Source: Planomicrobium soli (GTDB taxonomy: Bacteria; Bacillota; Bacilli; Bacillales_A; Planococcaceae). From it: DNA of 64,000 nt. The stretch covers positions 62,001 through 126,000 of the forward strand of contig NZ_PYAT01000005.1 in NCBI RefSeq assembly GCF_003014655.1, written 5' to 3'. The notes beneath the pieces are model-generated. The model was not told the origin of the DNA, did no database searches, and worked only from the letters and a program-made list of their open reading frames with translations. Each line of letters begins with the position of its first letter. Within the stretch, counting starts at the first letter, position 1. Both the position numbers and the translations under genes were made by a program. Below, one piece after another: positions 51,705-61,960 of this stretch.

Positions 51705-52442
51705 ATGGATAAGCAAGAAACAGTTGTTGAACATTTAGCGGAGTTGAGGAAACGGCTAATTATTATTGTCGTAGCTTTTGCAATCTCTTTGGGAATTGGT
51801 TTTGCAACTGCTGAAAGAACTTTACAGTTTATTAAAATGCAGCCGACTGCTGCCCATGTAGAATGGAACGTATTTGCTTATACAGACGGAATCATGATTT
51901 ACTTGAAATGTGCGTTGCTGTTGGCGCTGCTGATTACATTGCCGATTGCATTGTATCAAATTTGGCAATTTGTAAAGCCAGGTTTATCCCAACAAGAAGC
52001 AAAAGGCACATTCTTTTTTATACCAGCTTCTTGCCTGCTGTTCGCGGCCGGTGTTAGCTTTAGTTATTTCATTTTGTTTCCACTAATGCTAAATTTCATG
52101 TCCGGCATTAACCAATCTATTGGTGCGACGGAAACATATGGAATGAGCCAATACTTTACGTTTATGTTCAACCTAATTATTCCTGTCGGCATTGTGTTTG
52201 AAATGCCGGTCGTCATCATGTTCTTGACGAAATTAGGAATTGTCACTCCTTTTACTTTGCGTAAAATGCGTAAAGTAGCGTATTTTGTACTGGTTGTAGT
52301 GGGCGTTCTTATTTCACCGCCAGATTTCATTTCAGATATATTGATCATCATTCCGCTATTCATCTTGTTTGAAATCAGTATTTTTGTTTCCAGTTGGACA
52401 TATAGACGGAAACTCAAACATTACGAAGAGCTTGCTAAATAA
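51705..52442 (+). CDS. tatC: twin-arginine translocase subunit TatC
   Basis: 245 residues with six membrane helices. N-terminal [10 protein letters not shown] (the HLxELR signature of TatC), then [19 protein letters not shown] and the conserved [29 protein letters not shown]. It recognises twin-arginine signals and works with TatA. TatA is encoded directly after it, the reverse of the usual Bacillus tatA-tatC order. AGGTGG seven bases before ATG. Confidence 0.95.
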   Translation: MDKQETVVEHLAELRKRLIIIVVAFAISLGIGFATAERTLQFIKMQPTAAHVEWNVFAYTDGIMIYLKCALLLALLITLPIALYQIWQFVKPGLSQQEAKGTFFFIPASCLLFAAGVSFSYFILFPLMLNFMSGINQSIGATETYGMSQYFTFMFNLIIPVGIVFEMPVVIMFLTKLGIVTPFTLRKMRKVAYFVLVVVGVLISPPDFISDILIIIPLFILFEISIFVSSWTYRRKLKHYEELAK

Positions 52443-52467
52443 TACTCGACCCTTAGGAGGGAAATTC

Positions 52468-52665
52468 ATGCAAAACATTGGTGTACCAGGTCTGATCTTA
52501 ATTCTTATCATTGCTTTGGTTATTTTTGGACCAGCTAAATTGCCGCAACTAGGAAGAGCTGCCGGACAAACGTTAAGAGAGTTCAAAAACTCAACAAAAG
52601 GCATTATGGACGATGTAACAGATGAAGTTAAGACAGATGAAAAAAAAGATAAAATCGAAAAATAA
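52468..52665 (+). CDS. tatA: twin-arginine translocase subunit TatA
   Basis: 65 residues: one membrane helix ([14 protein letters not shown]) and the hinge [24 protein letters not shown], the TatA signature, then an acidic/basic tail. It assembles into the transport pore around TatC. AGGAGGG seven bases before ATG 52468; the frame continues open upstream inside tatC, but there is no start with an RBS there. A strong terminator follows, so tatC-tatA is a closed unit. Confidence 0.94.
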   Translation: MQNIGVPGLILILIIALVIFGPAKLPQLGRAAGQTLREFKNSTKGIMDDVTDEVKTDEKKDKIEK

Positions 52666-52677
52666 ATCCTGAAACAT

Positions 52678-52712
52678 AACCGCCTTTCGCATCTGCGAAA
52701 GGCGGTTATTCT
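52678..52712 (+). terminator. terminator of tatCA
   Basis: Perfect 14-bp stem 52678-52691 / 52694-52707, 2-base loop, then TATTCTTTC. Confidence 0.85.
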
Positions 52713-52714
52713 TT

Positions 52715-52739
52715 CAATTGGCGCATAACACGTTATAAT
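52715..52739 (+). promoter_or_regulatory. promoter of fhs
   Basis: Consensus TATAAT at 52734-52739, with a weak -35 (TCAATT-like) about 16-17 bases before it. Confidence 0.5.
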
Positions 52740-52768
52740 AGAAGAAAAAAATGAAAGTTGGGCGATTA

Positions 52769-54433
52769 ATGGCGTTTACTGATTTGTCGATAGCGAAAGA
52801 TGCGAAGATTTTGCCGATACAGACTATTGGAAACCGAGCGGGAATTCCAGAAGATGCTTTAGAGTTATACGGGAAATACAAAGCGAAGATTAATGTAGAG
52901 TTATTGCCGGCGGCCGAAAAGCTTGGGAAAGTAGTGCTTGTTACGGCAATTAGCCCAACTCCTGCAGGAGAAGGGAAATCGACGGTAACAGTAGGGCTGG
53001 CTGATGCATTTAATCAGCTAGGCGAATCAGTCATTGTGGCATTGCGGGAACCTTCTTTAGGACCAGTCATGGGTGTTAAAGGAGGCGCGACTGGCGGCGG
53101 TTTTGCCCAAGTCTTACCGATGGAAGACATTAACCTTCACTTTACTGGCGATATTCATGCTATTACATCAGCCAATAATGCATTGGCTGCATTTATCGAT
53201 AATCAGTTGCACCAAGGAAATCCGCTGAATTTAGATCCGCGTCGGATTACATGGAAACGCGCTTTGGATATGAATGACCGTGCACTTCGCCAAGTAACAA
53301 TAGGCCTTGGCGGTCCTGCCCAAGGCATTCCAAGACAAGACGGATTTGATATAACTGTCGCTTCTGAAATCATGGCAGTTTTATGTTTAGCCACTTCAAT
53401 GGAAGACTTGAAAGAACGGCTTGCACAAATGGTCATAGGCTATACTTACGATAAAGAACCTGTTCTTGTACGTGATTTAGGCGTGGCTGGAGCGCTTGCA
53501 TTGCTGCTAAAAGATGCTTTTAAACCAAATCTAGTGCAGACGATCGAAGGTACGCCGGCAATTATCCATGGCGGGCCGTTCGCCAATATTGCGCATGGCT
53601 GCAATTCACTGATGGCGACGAATACCGCACGTCAGCTTTCAGATGTGGTCGTAACCGAAGCAGGCTTTGGTGCTGATTTGGGAGCAGAAAAGTTTATGCA
53701 TATTAAATCGAGAAAAGGCGGCTTCCATCCTGATGCTGTTGTAATCGTTGCGACAGTCCGTGCTTTGAAGATGCATGGTGGCGTTGATAAAACGTTGCTT
53801 GGAGAAGCAAACAGCGATGCAGTTCGTCGCGGAATGGTCAATTTGGCAAAGCATGTTGATACAATCCGCCAATTTGGCGTAGAGCCGGTTGTGGCATTGA
53901 ACCGTTTTGTCACTGACACAGCTGAAGAAATTGCGGAAATCATGGACTGGGCAAAAGGCCAAGGTGTGGCAATCGCCCTGACAAATGTGTGGGAACAAGG
54001 CGGAAAAGGCGGCCTGGAGCTGGCGAAACTTGTTAAAGCCGAACTGGAAAGACCGACAGACTTTGCCTTCCTTTATGAGGAAACTGATTCGGTAGAAGAA
54101 AAACTGCGCGCAATTGTCCAAAAAGTATATGGCGGTGCCGATGTTCTTTTGTCCGATAAAGCGCAAAAACAATTAGTGGATATAAAAAAATACGGGTGGG
54201 ATGAATTGCCGATCTGTATGGCAAAAACGCAATACTCCTTATCCGACCAGCCGAAATTGCTAGGGCGTCCGGAAGGCTTTACCATTACCATCCGGGAGAT
54301 TATGCCGAAGCTTGGCGCGGGCTTTTTAGTTTGTTTGACAGGCGACATCATGACGATGCCGGGCTTGCCGAAACAGCCGGCAGCTTTAAAGATGGATGTT
54401 GGAGCAGACGGAGAAGCCATCGGATTATTTTAA
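52769..54433 (+). CDS. fhs: formate-tetrahydrofolate ligase
   Basis: About 554 residues. P-loop TPAGEGKST (ATP and formate activation), [24 protein letters not shown] and the folate region [19 protein letters not shown], and [17 protein letters not shown] at the end. It makes 10-formyl-tetrahydrofolate from formate. The frame extends to ATG 52751, only about 12 bases downstream of the TATAAT at 52734-52739; ATG 52769 begins MAFTDLSIA, matching the family, so I prefer it, though neither start has a strong RBS. A strong terminator ends the gene. Confidence 0.92.
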   Translation: MAFTDLSIAKDAKILPIQTIGNRAGIPEDALELYGKYKAKINVELLPAAEKLGKVVLVTAISPTPAGEGKSTVTVGLADAFNQLGESVIVALREPSLGPVMGVKGGATGGGFAQVLPMEDINLHFTGDIHAITSANNALAAFIDNQLHQGNPLNLDPRRITWKRALDMNDRALRQVTIGLGGPAQGIPRQDGFDITVASEIMAVLCLATSMEDLKERLAQMVIGYTYDKEPVLVRDLGVAGALALLLKDAFKPNLVQTIEGTPAIIHGGPFANIAHGCNSLMATNTARQLSDVVVTEAGFGADLGAEKFMHIKSRKGGFHPDAVVIVATVRALKMHGGVDKTLLGEANSDAVRRGMVNLAKHVDTIRQFGVEPVVALNRFVTDTAEEIAEIMDWAKGQGVAIALTNVWEQGGKGGLELAKLVKAELERPTDFAFLYEETDSVEEKLRAIVQKVYGGADVLLSDKAQKQLVDIKKYGWDELPICMAKTQYSLSDQPKLLGRPEGFTITIREIMPKLGAGFLVCLTGDIMTMPGLPKQPAALKMDVGADGEAIGLF

Positions 54434-54477
54434 CAACAAAAAGCCCAAAAGCGCTGCTGCTTTTGGGCTTTTTGTTG
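54434..54477 (+). terminator. terminator of fhs
   Basis: CAACAAAAAGCCCAAAAGC / GCTTTTGGGCTTTTTGTTG, 6-base loop, with T-rich arm. Confidence 0.92.
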
Positions 54478-54489
54478 AAAGGGGGATAT

Positions 54490-54717
54490 ATGGATATAAA
54501 CCATCACGTAACTGTCATTGATTTTATAGAAAAGGGGCATTCGCTTTATGTGCAAGTGGAAGTGTTTGATGGAGAAACAAACAAGCATTTTCGGGAGGAA
54601 GTACGTTTTTTGGATGATTTGCTTTACGGCGAATTGGTGCATCCGACAAAATCGCCATTATCCCAACCCTGTCGTACAGTGACGGTTGAATATTTGAGAA
54701 ACCACTTTGGGCGCTAG
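54490..54717 (+). CDS. 75-residue hypothetical protein
   Basis: AAAGGGGG four to five bases before ATG supports translation. MDINHHVTVIDFIEKGHSLYVQVEVFDGET is followed by VRFLDDLLYG and an HP-rich turn; no signal or membrane segment. I do not recognise the family. The frame runs open into the fhs terminator upstream, which is coincidental. Its stop codon lies in the loop of the terminator. Single gene convergent with the threonine aldolase gene. Confidence 0.6.
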   Translation: MDINHHVTVIDFIEKGHSLYVQVEVFDGETNKHFREEVRFLDDLLYGELVHPTKSPLSQPCRTVTVEYLRNHFGR

Positions 54718-54733
54718 GCCAAAGTGGTTTTTT
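54699..54733. terminator. terminator between the 75-residue ORF and threonine aldolase gene
   Basis: AAACCACTTTGG (54699-54710) / CCAAAGTGGTTT (54719-54730) and T-run; the stop codon of the small gene is in the loop. Confidence 0.88.
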
Positions 54734-54738
54734 GCAGT

Positions 54739-55767
54739 TCATTCAAATGCTTTTTGGGTTGTTGATAAAAAGAGATTGACGTCTTCTTGGGTAGTATCAA
54801 AAGATGTGACAAGACGGATTTCGTTTTTTTCAATATTCCAGATGGCAAAACCATAGGATTTCTGTAATTGGTGGATATGCTCAACTGGAATGCTCGCGAA
54901 GACAGCATTGGATTGAACGGGCTGAGTGAGAGCGATGCCGGGGATTTTCTGCAATCCTTCAGCAAGTTGAAGAGCCATGTTGTTTGCGTGAATGGCGTTT
55001 TCAAGCCATAGATTATCAGAAAACAAGGATTCGAATTGAACAGAGATAAAACGCATTTTAGAGCCTAGTTGCATACTTTGTTTGCGGATGTACTTTAACT
55101 CTGGCGCAAGTTCTTTTCTTAAGCAGACTACGGCTTCGCCAATCATCATGCCGTTTTTAGTGCCGCCAAACGACAGCATATCAATGCCGGCATCTGTTGT
55201 CATTTCTTTCAAGCTGCATCCGAGAAAAGCAGCCGCATTGCTGATCCGTGCACCATCCATATGAACCAATAAGCCGTTGGCATGGGCAAACGAAGTTAAT
55301 TGCTTTATCTCATCAATTGTATAGACCGTGCCAAGTTCCGTGCACTGGGAGATGGAGATGGCTTTAGGCTGGCTGCGATGCTGGGAACCGATATGCACCA
55401 ATTGCTGCTCAATTTGCGAAACAGTCAATTTCCCATCTTCTGTCGGTACGGTCAAGAGCTTTCCGCCGATAAAGCCTTCTGCAGCACCGCCTTCATCTGC
55501 ATGAATATGGGCGCCTTCTGTGCAAATGATCGCTTGATGAGAACGGACCATCGCTTTTAAGGCGATAACGTTAGCTCCCGTTCCGTTGAAGACAAAAAGC
55601 ACATCACTGTCTTCTCCAAAATGTTCACGGAATTTGATGGCAACGTTTGAAGTAAAAGAATCATCGCCATACGCTGGCGCATGCCCGTCGTTAGCTTTTG
55701 AAATTGCTTCTAAAATTAAGGGGTGAATACCGGAATTGTTATCGCTCGCAAACATTTTTTTCGTCAT
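54739..55767 (-). CDS. low-specificity L-threonine aldolase
   Basis: 342 residues, PLP fold-type I. Lys204 in SFGGTKNG binds PLP; Asp171 and Arg174 in HMDGARI contact the ring nitrogen and substrate. NGTGANVIALKAM is the phosphate loop. It cleaves L-threonine or L-allo-threonine to glycine and acetaldehyde. RBS GGAGGCG directly before ATG 55767. Single gene, beside abgT but divergent. Confidence 0.92.
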   Translation of the reverse strand: MTKKMFASDNNSGIHPLILEAISKANDGHAPAYGDDSFTSNVAIKFREHFGEDSDVLFVFNGTGANVIALKAMVRSHQAIICTEGAHIHADEGGAAEGFIGGKLLTVPTEDGKLTVSQIEQQLVHIGSQHRSQPKAISISQCTELGTVYTIDEIKQLTSFAHANGLLVHMDGARISNAAAFLGCSLKEMTTDAGIDMLSFGGTKNGMMIGEAVVCLRKELAPELKYIRKQSMQLGSKMRFISVQFESLFSDNLWLENAIHANNMALQLAEGLQKIPGIALTQPVQSNAVFASIPVEHIHQLQKSYGFAIWNIEKNEIRLVTSFDTTQEDVNLFLSTTQKAFE

Positions 55768-55948
55768 AAAACTCGCCTCCTTTGTTCAGTGTAATGTACT
55801 TTCCCATTGGAGGACAGCAGCTGAAGGAAATATATTATGAAGTGATTTCAAGATGGCTTTTACTGAATAATCTATAAAAAATTACTATTGTTAATAAAAA
55901 TACAGAAATTTTGTGTTATTATAAATTTTATTAAAAGGAGGATGAAAT

Positions 55949-57466
55949 ATGGAAAACGCAAAGAAGCAAGGAACGTTTATACGCATCTTAAATGGAATAG
56001 AGCGGATTGGCAATAAATTGCCGGACCCATTTATGTTATTTGTTTATTTAGCAGTTCTGGTCATGATTGCATCGTTTATTTTCTCTCAATTTAATGCAGC
56101 GGTCATTCATCCGGGGACAGGGGAGAACTTGGCCATCCAAAACCTGTTATCAGGAGCTGGGCTCCAATTTATTTTAACATCAATGCTTGAGAACTTTACT
56201 GGCTTTGCGCCGCTTGGGCTTGTGCTTGCAATGATGCTTGGTATCGGGCTTGCCGACAAAGTAGGCCTTCTTGAAACGGCGATTAAGAAATCGGTATTGA
56301 AAGCGCCAAAAGCTATTATTACCTATGCAATTGTTTTTGTAGGAATCATGGGTAACATTGCTTCTGATGCTGCCACCATCTTGATTCCTCCTTTAGCCGC
56401 AATGGTTTTCTATCGAATCGGGCGCCATCCTTTAGCAGGCTTGGCAGCTGGATTTGCAAGTGCAGGCGCTGGATTTACAGCCAACTTGTTGATTGTAGGA
56501 ACAGATGCGCTTTTGTCCGGCATTTCAACGGAAGCCGCAAAGATCTTAGATCCCTCAATTGTCGTAACGCCGGTTGATAACTGGTATTTTAATATCGTTT
56601 CTGTTTTTGTCCTAACTCTTGTAGGCGGACTTATAACAGAAAAAATTATTGAACCAAAACTTGGTACATATAAAGGGGAAGCTGTTGAAGCAGACATTGG
56701 AGAAGAACATCCGAAAGCTTCTAAAGGGCTTCGCAACGCAGCAATTGCGGGACTTTTATATCTAGGCGTCCTCCTTGCGCTTATCCTTCTTCCAGATTCA
56801 CCGCTGCGCAATGAAGAGGGTGGCATGATTCCATCTCCGTTCCTAAGCGGCATTGTCCCTATCATATTGATTTTCTTCTTGGTTTTAGGCGTTGCTTACG
56901 GAAAAACTACGGGCGCCATCAAGCAAATAAGTGACATATCAAAATATATGACAGAATCCATCAAAGACCTGGCCGGCTATATTGTCCTTATTTTCGCAGC
57001 TGCCCAGTTTATCGCTTATTTCACTTGGTCCAATATTGGAACTTGGATTGCAGTAAACGGCGCAGAATTTTTGACAAGCATAAACTTAACAGGCATAACG
57101 GTAATTATTGGATATAGTGTTTTTACTGCTTTGCTAAACTTCTTAATCACATCCGGTTCTGCGAAATGGGCACTGGAAGCTCCTGTATTTGTACCGCTGT
57201 TTATGCAACTAGGTTACCACCCGGCATTTACTCAAGTCGCTTATCGGGTAGCCGATTCATCAACAAACATCATAACGCCGTTAAACCCTTATTTCATCGT
57301 GGTTTTATCCTTCATGCGTCAATATGATCCAAAAGCGGGGCTTGGCACGCTGATTTCACTGATGATTCCGTATTCGGTTATCTTCTTTATCACTTGGATC
57401 ATCTTAATCTTAATTTTCTTCTATGCAGGAATTCCGTTTGGACCGGGAATTACACCATATCTATAA
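55949..57466 (+). CDS. abgT: AbgT-family transporter (p-aminobenzoyl-glutamate / antimetabolite exporter)
   Basis: 505 residues with about 12 membrane segments. GNKLPDPFMLFVYLAVLVMI and the re-entrant-loop regions GIMGNIASDAATILIPPLAA and SGSAKWALEAPVFVPLFM are characteristic of AbgT (the S-S-x-A-K-W / D-A-A pattern). It transports p-aminobenzoyl-glutamate, a folate breakdown product; some relatives export sulfonamides. AAAGGAGG precedes ATG. abgA follows 18 bases later in the same operon. Confidence 0.92.
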   Translation: MENAKKQGTFIRILNGIERIGNKLPDPFMLFVYLAVLVMIASFIFSQFNAAVIHPGTGENLAIQNLLSGAGLQFILTSMLENFTGFAPLGLVLAMMLGIGLADKVGLLETAIKKSVLKAPKAIITYAIVFVGIMGNIASDAATILIPPLAAMVFYRIGRHPLAGLAAGFASAGAGFTANLLIVGTDALLSGISTEAAKILDPSIVVTPVDNWYFNIVSVFVLTLVGGLITEKIIEPKLGTYKGEAVEADIGEEHPKASKGLRNAAIAGLLYLGVLLALILLPDSPLRNEEGGMIPSPFLSGIVPIILIFFLVLGVAYGKTTGAIKQISDISKYMTESIKDLAGYIVLIFAAAQFIAYFTWSNIGTWIAVNGAEFLTSINLTGITVIIGYSVFTALLNFLITSGSAKWALEAPVFVPLFMQLGYHPAFTQVAYRVADSSTNIITPLNPYFIVVLSFMRQYDPKAGLGTLISLMIPYSVIFFITWIILILIFFYAGIPFGPGITPYL

Positions 57467-57484
57467 GAGAAAGAAGGAGAGTAA

Positions 57485-58789
57485 ATGGCTACGGATTTAC
57501 AACAAGCAGTTGAAGAGCTGCGTCCTCAACTTCAGACATGGAGACGCGATTTTCACAAGTATGCAGAGTCAGGATTCTTAGAAATGCGGACAGCTTCTAT
57601 TGTTGCAGCGTATTTGGAAAAACTGGGCTATAAAGTAAAAGCGGGCAGTGAAGTGATGAAGGCGGAAGAGCGTATGGGGGTTCCGGATGAAGAGGTGCTG
57701 ATAAAGCACGAGAAATGGGCAAAAGAAAACGGTGCAGATGAAAAATGGCTGCAGAAATTGACGGGTGGAATGACGGGTGTTGTTGGGATTCTTGAGACAG
57801 GAAAACCTGGCCCAGTCATTGCATTTCGTGTAGATATGGATGCCCTTGATATTCAGGAGGAACTTAGTGAAGATCATATTCCGTTTGCAGAAGGGTTTGC
57901 CTCAGTCAATGCAAACATGATGCATGCATGCGGCCATGATGGCCATACCGCTATGGGCCTTGGCCTAGCTTCCCTTCTTATTCAGCAAAAAGACCGTTTT
58001 AAGGGAACCTTCAAACTGATCTTCCAACCGGCAGAAGAAGGGACGCGCGGAGCCAAGTCGATGACGGAAGCGGGCATTGTCGATGATGTAGATTATTTTG
58101 TCGCTACCCATTTGGGCACAGGCGTTCCGGCAGGTGAAATTGTCGCGGGCAACGCAGGGTTTTTGGCTACGACGAAAATGGATGTAGTATTCAAAGGGAA
58201 AGCTTCTCACGCAGGAGGGCGACCGCATGAAGGGAAAAATGCCTTGATGGCCGCATCTACGGCAGTACTTGGCTTGTACGGGATTCCACGCCATGCCGAT
58301 GGCGCTTCTAGAGTGAATGTCGGGGTCCTCCAAGCTGGGAGCGGGCGCAACATCATTCCTTCCCAGGCTCTTTTGAAGATTGAGACACGAGGCGAAACTT
58401 CCGAAATCAATGATTATATACGGGAGCAAGCATTGAATGTTTTGAACGGAGCCGCGACGATGTATGATACCGAAGTGGCAGTGAACATTGTCGGCGAAGC
58501 ACGGAGCAGTATGCCAAGCCCGGAATTGGTTGAAATTGTGGCAAAAGCGGCAGGACAATCGCCGTTTGTCGAGAAGGTTACCAAGTTAAGCACCGATGCG
58601 GCCGGTTCTGAAGACGCCACTTATTTTATGGAACGGGTAAAAGAAAAAGGTGGTCTCGCTACATACATTATTGTAGGAACACCACTTGCTGCGGGGCATC
58701 ATAACGAACGGTTCGACTATGACGAAGAGGTATTGCCAACAGGAGTAGACGTGCTAGCCCGAATTGCAGCTTCTCTTGCAACACAATGA
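57485..58789 (+). CDS. abgA: p-aminobenzoyl-glutamate hydrolase subunit A-like M20 amidohydrolase
   Basis: 434 residues, M20 family. Metal ligands are seen as HACGHDGH (CGHDGH) and EEGTRGA, and late HHNERFDYDEE; DMDALDIQEE is the Asp-containing strand. The longer insert SEVMKAEERMGVPDEE resembles AbgA rather than hippuricase. With AbgB it would cleave p-aminobenzoyl-glutamate to p-aminobenzoate and glutamate. Operon partner of abgT; AGAAGGAGA before ATG. A strong terminator follows. Confidence 0.9.
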   Translation: MATDLQQAVEELRPQLQTWRRDFHKYAESGFLEMRTASIVAAYLEKLGYKVKAGSEVMKAEERMGVPDEEVLIKHEKWAKENGADEKWLQKLTGGMTGVVGILETGKPGPVIAFRVDMDALDIQEELSEDHIPFAEGFASVNANMMHACGHDGHTAMGLGLASLLIQQKDRFKGTFKLIFQPAEEGTRGAKSMTEAGIVDDVDYFVATHLGTGVPAGEIVAGNAGFLATTKMDVVFKGKASHAGGRPHEGKNALMAASTAVLGLYGIPRHADGASRVNVGVLQAGSGRNIIPSQALLKIETRGETSEINDYIREQALNVLNGAATMYDTEVAVNIVGEARSSMPSPELVEIVAKAAGQSPFVEKVTKLSTDAAGSEDATYFMERVKEKGGLATYIIVGTPLAAGHHNERFDYDEEVLPTGVDVLARIAASLATQ

Positions 58790-58797
58790 AATCAATA

Positions 58798-58838
58798 AAG
58801 CCCGCTAAGAGACTGTGCTTCTCTTAGCGGGCTTGTTT
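58798..58838. terminator. bidirectional terminator abgA / abgB
   Basis: AAGCCCGCTAAGAGA / TCTCTTAGCGGGCTT around a 7-base loop, with T-rich sides in both directions. It lies exactly between the converging abgA and abgB genes. Confidence 0.88.
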
Positions 58839-60277
58839 TAATTTTTAATAGCAGATGGTTTTATATCTGCTGGGATTGGACAGACATAAGGGTTTTTTTC
58901 CCGTTTCTTTTCATGTTCCTCTTTGATTGCTTTTAACTCATCTGTGTTCTCAAGCAAATAGATTGCTGTCAGCGCCATTGCTGTCCCGGCACGAAGCATT
59001 CCGGAATGGGCAAACGGCGTAATGCCTTGTGTAACCATTTGCCAGGTGTGAAGAGGGGTCCCAATCGCCGCTGTTGCCGTCGTACATTGAGCAGTCGGTA
59101 CAAGCCAGCTTACATCTGAAACATCGGTCGATCCGGAAAGGACTTCATCAGACGGAATGTATTCCGAAACGTCGTCGTATAAATACTTCCCTTCAAATTC
59201 AGTTCCGTCACCGGTATAGCCAAAACCTTTAAGTACTTCAACGGCACTTTTTTGTTCACCTTCGTTCAATGATTCCCAAATGGCTTTTGCAAATTGTTGA
59301 TCTTCTTCACTCGCTGATCCCGCACCTGTCTCCACAAGGTATTGATGGAGTATTCTTTCCAATGCCCGGTTCGGCTCATAATTCGAACACGCTTTGTCGA
59401 ATTTGACCGTCAACTTTGTCTCGGTCATAAGCGCAGCGCCTTCTGCGACTTTGCAAACGCGTTTATAGATTTCGTCTACCTGCTCAACTTTTGGCGCCCG
59501 GATCAAATAAAGGACTTCTGCGTCTGCTTGGACAACATTTGGCGAATAACCGCCTGTATTGGTGACGGCGTAGTGCATGCGGGCATCTGCAGGAACATGT
59601 TCCCGCAGGTAGTTGACGCCGACATTCATCAGTTCAACAGCATCCAATGCGCTTCGCCCGAGGTGAGGGGAATTTGCAGCATGGGAGGTAATGCCTTTGA
59701 ATTGAAAATATACTTGATAATTGGCAAGTGTGCTGAGGTGCATAATGCTGTTCACTGGCGAAGGATGCCAAGACAGCGCTACGTCAAGATGGTCAAACAC
59801 GCCTTCTCTTGCCATAAAGGTTTTCCCTGAACCGCCTTCTTCGCCAGGGCAGCCGAAAAACTGGACTGTCCCAGGCAAGTTGTGTTCTTCCATATATGCT
59901 TTTACAGCAAAAGCGGAAGAAAGGGCGCCTGTGCCGAGCAAGTTGTGGCCGCATCCGTGGCCAATCCCGCCTTCGACAATCGGTTTCTGCTCGGCAATAT
60001 TAGCTTCTTGGCTCAAGCCGGATAAGGCGTCGAATTCACCTAGAAAACCGATATACGGTGCTCCTTCTCCAAAGGTGCCGACAAAAGCGGTTTCGATACC
60101 CGCTACATTTCGCTCAACTGCAAATCCTGCCTCCTCCAGTGCATTCGCCAGAAAAGCTGCCGATGCGTGTTCCTGAAAACGGGTTTCCGGATGGTTCCAA
60201 ACATAGGAACTGATTTCTTCAAAAAGGCCTCTTTGTTTATTCATGTAATCAGTTACAAATGATTTAGTACTTGTCAT
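58838..60277 (-). CDS. abgB: p-aminobenzoyl-glutamate hydrolase subunit B-like M20 protein
   Basis: 479 residues. The M20 metal region GGIGHGCGHNLLGTGAL, GCPGEEGGSGKTFMAREGVF and HPSPVNSIMHLS fit AbgB, including the conserved STDVSDVSWLVPTAQC near the C-terminus. It is the expected second subunit of the AbgAB hydrolase. Unusually it lies on the opposite strand, converging on abgA. AAAGGAGTGG precedes ATG 60277. The region 60278-60501 holds only upstream DNA of two divergent genes. Confidence 0.9.
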   Translation of the reverse strand: MTSTKSFVTDYMNKQRGLFEEISSYVWNHPETRFQEHASAAFLANALEEAGFAVERNVAGIETAFVGTFGEGAPYIGFLGEFDALSGLSQEANIAEQKPIVEGGIGHGCGHNLLGTGALSSAFAVKAYMEEHNLPGTVQFFGCPGEEGGSGKTFMAREGVFDHLDVALSWHPSPVNSIMHLSTLANYQVYFQFKGITSHAANSPHLGRSALDAVELMNVGVNYLREHVPADARMHYAVTNTGGYSPNVVQADAEVLYLIRAPKVEQVDEIYKRVCKVAEGAALMTETKLTVKFDKACSNYEPNRALERILHQYLVETGAGSASEEDQQFAKAIWESLNEGEQKSAVEVLKGFGYTGDGTEFEGKYLYDDVSEYIPSDEVLSGSTDVSDVSWLVPTAQCTTATAAIGTPLHTWQMVTQGITPFAHSGMLRAGTAMALTAIYLLENTDELKAIKEEHEKKREKNPYVCPIPADIKPSAIKN

Positions 60278-60501
60278 TTAATAGCCACTCCTTTAAAAAG
60301 TATTATCTTCATTGTACCTGAATTTGAGTGAATTGATAAAAATTTCTGAAAATAAGGCGGGTTGTAGACGAAAAATGTTAGAATGGCCGTAACAGCTGCA
60401 ATACTAGTCAGAAAAGAACGTAAAGAACGATGTGATCAGACGAACGTCTGCTTTTTCATCACGGCTTGAAAATAGATATACGTTAAGAAAGGGGCGGAAT
60501 G

Positions 60502-61782
60502 ATGAAGTTCCAGTCAACGGAAAATGATCGAATCTCTTTAGTGATAAGCATTTATCAAGGCGGTTTTGGCATGGTTAAAGAATTGCGTCAAATTACAACT
60601 GAGGAAGAAATAAGCGAAATTCACTTTACGGGTATAGCAAGAAACATAGAAGCATCTTCTGTTTTAGTGAAAGGATTCAATGTGCTTGAACAAAGTTATG
60701 CTGACGGTGCAATGAGCAAGAATACATTACTCGAAAAATACATTGGGCGTGAAGTAATAGTTCGTAACCAAGATACTGGGGAAGCAATGCAAATCCGCTT
60801 GCTGAGCGCTGTGGATGGTCTGATCGGAGAGCGGCCAGATACAAAAGAAATTATCATTGACCCGGCAGGAGAACTGATATTGCCGCCAATGCCGAAAGGA
60901 CTTCTGGAAAAGCCGATGCTCGTTTGGCAAATGGCTCCTGGCGAGTTGGATCAGCATATCAGCGTGTCCTATATTGTACAAGGCATCGAATGGCGGACGA
61001 ATTATATAGTGGAAATACAAGGAACCGCGCTATTCCTTACTGGATGGATGGAAATTCGCAATAATACAGGGATTGATTATGAAAATCCGGCAATAAAGCT
61101 GATAGCAGGAGAGGTGTACCGTCAACCGAAAACCATAGATTTTTCATTTGAACCGAAAATACACGAAAGTTCAATGAGTTCTTCCCAATTCGAGCAAGCT
61201 GATTTTGAAGACCATCCCAGCTACAAACTAGATCGGCCTATTTCACTATTAGATGGCCAGACAAAACAAATCAAGTTCCTGGAAGCGCATATAGAATCGT
61301 TTCGGACAATCTATGAAGTAGATAACTGGAGCGAGCGGGCACGCGTGAAAATAGAGTATGACAATAAAAAATCGAACGGCCTCGGCATTTCTTTGCCAAG
61401 AGGTGCAGTGAAAATTTTTCGCCACGACAAGAATAAGGAATTGGAATTTGTCGGAGAAAATGAAGTTGAATCTTCAATGGAAGAGGACATCGTTTCAGTC
61501 CTTGTAGGAGAAGCATTCGCTATTTCTTGTAGAAGCCATGAGAAAAAGCGGTGGCTACAAGAAGGGGTGGAATATGTAACGTATGGTTATGATTTGATGA
61601 ACAATAAGCAGGAAAATGTCCGCATCCACATTAGCCATACTATACATGAGCCGATTTGGATAATGGAATCATCCACACATGATTACGAGATCAAAAATGC
61701 CGGCCATGTAAAATTCATTGTGCGTACAGCAGCGAAAAAAGCGACGGCGGTTGAATTTACTTACCGTGTGGATAAAAGATGA
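60502..61782 (+). CDS. DUF4139-like protein
   Basis: About 426 residues, no signal peptide. N-terminal IYQGGFGMVKELRQI and LLEKYIGREV, then YIVQGIEWRTNYIVEIQGTALFLTGWMEIRNNTGIDYENPAIKLIAGEVY, match the DUF4139 pattern of a beta-rich mucoidy-inhibitor-A-like protein (the 'W-x-A/N-x-Y' and 'N-x-T-G-x-D-Y' segments). The cytosolic copies in Bacilli have no known function. AAAGGGG seven bases before ATG 60502. Single gene; the hairpin at 61937 ends it. Confidence 0.75.
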   Translation: MKFQSTENDRISLVISIYQGGFGMVKELRQITTEEEISEIHFTGIARNIEASSVLVKGFNVLEQSYADGAMSKNTLLEKYIGREVIVRNQDTGEAMQIRLLSAVDGLIGERPDTKEIIIDPAGELILPPMPKGLLEKPMLVWQMAPGELDQHISVSYIVQGIEWRTNYIVEIQGTALFLTGWMEIRNNTGIDYENPAIKLIAGEVYRQPKTIDFSFEPKIHESSMSSSQFEQADFEDHPSYKLDRPISLLDGQTKQIKFLEAHIESFRTIYEVDNWSERARVKIEYDNKKSNGLGISLPRGAVKIFRHDKNKELEFVGENEVESSMEEDIVSVLVGEAFAISCRSHEKKRWLQEGVEYVTYGYDLMNNKQENVRIHISHTIHEPIWIMESSTHDYEIKNAGHVKFIVRTAAKKATAVEFTYRVDKR

Positions 61783-61936
61783 AGAGTAGATAGCTGTTTA
61801 AATTTTTCGGTTTTGAATGGGAAATGGTTCAAAAACCTACAAGATATCCGATCAATCTTCTAATTGAATTTCAGGTTTATACTAAGAGAAAAAGATTCCA
61901 GATACTTTTCAAGCTTTTTGGACAATCGAATAAAAT

Positions 61937-61960
61937 AGCACCTCGAAAAGAGGTGCTGTT
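61937..61960 (+). terminator. weak terminator after DUF4139-like gene
   Basis: AGCACCTC / GAGGTGCT with a GAAAA loop, followed by GTTTGTTCT. The stretch 61783-62038 holds nothing else. Confidence 0.6.
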
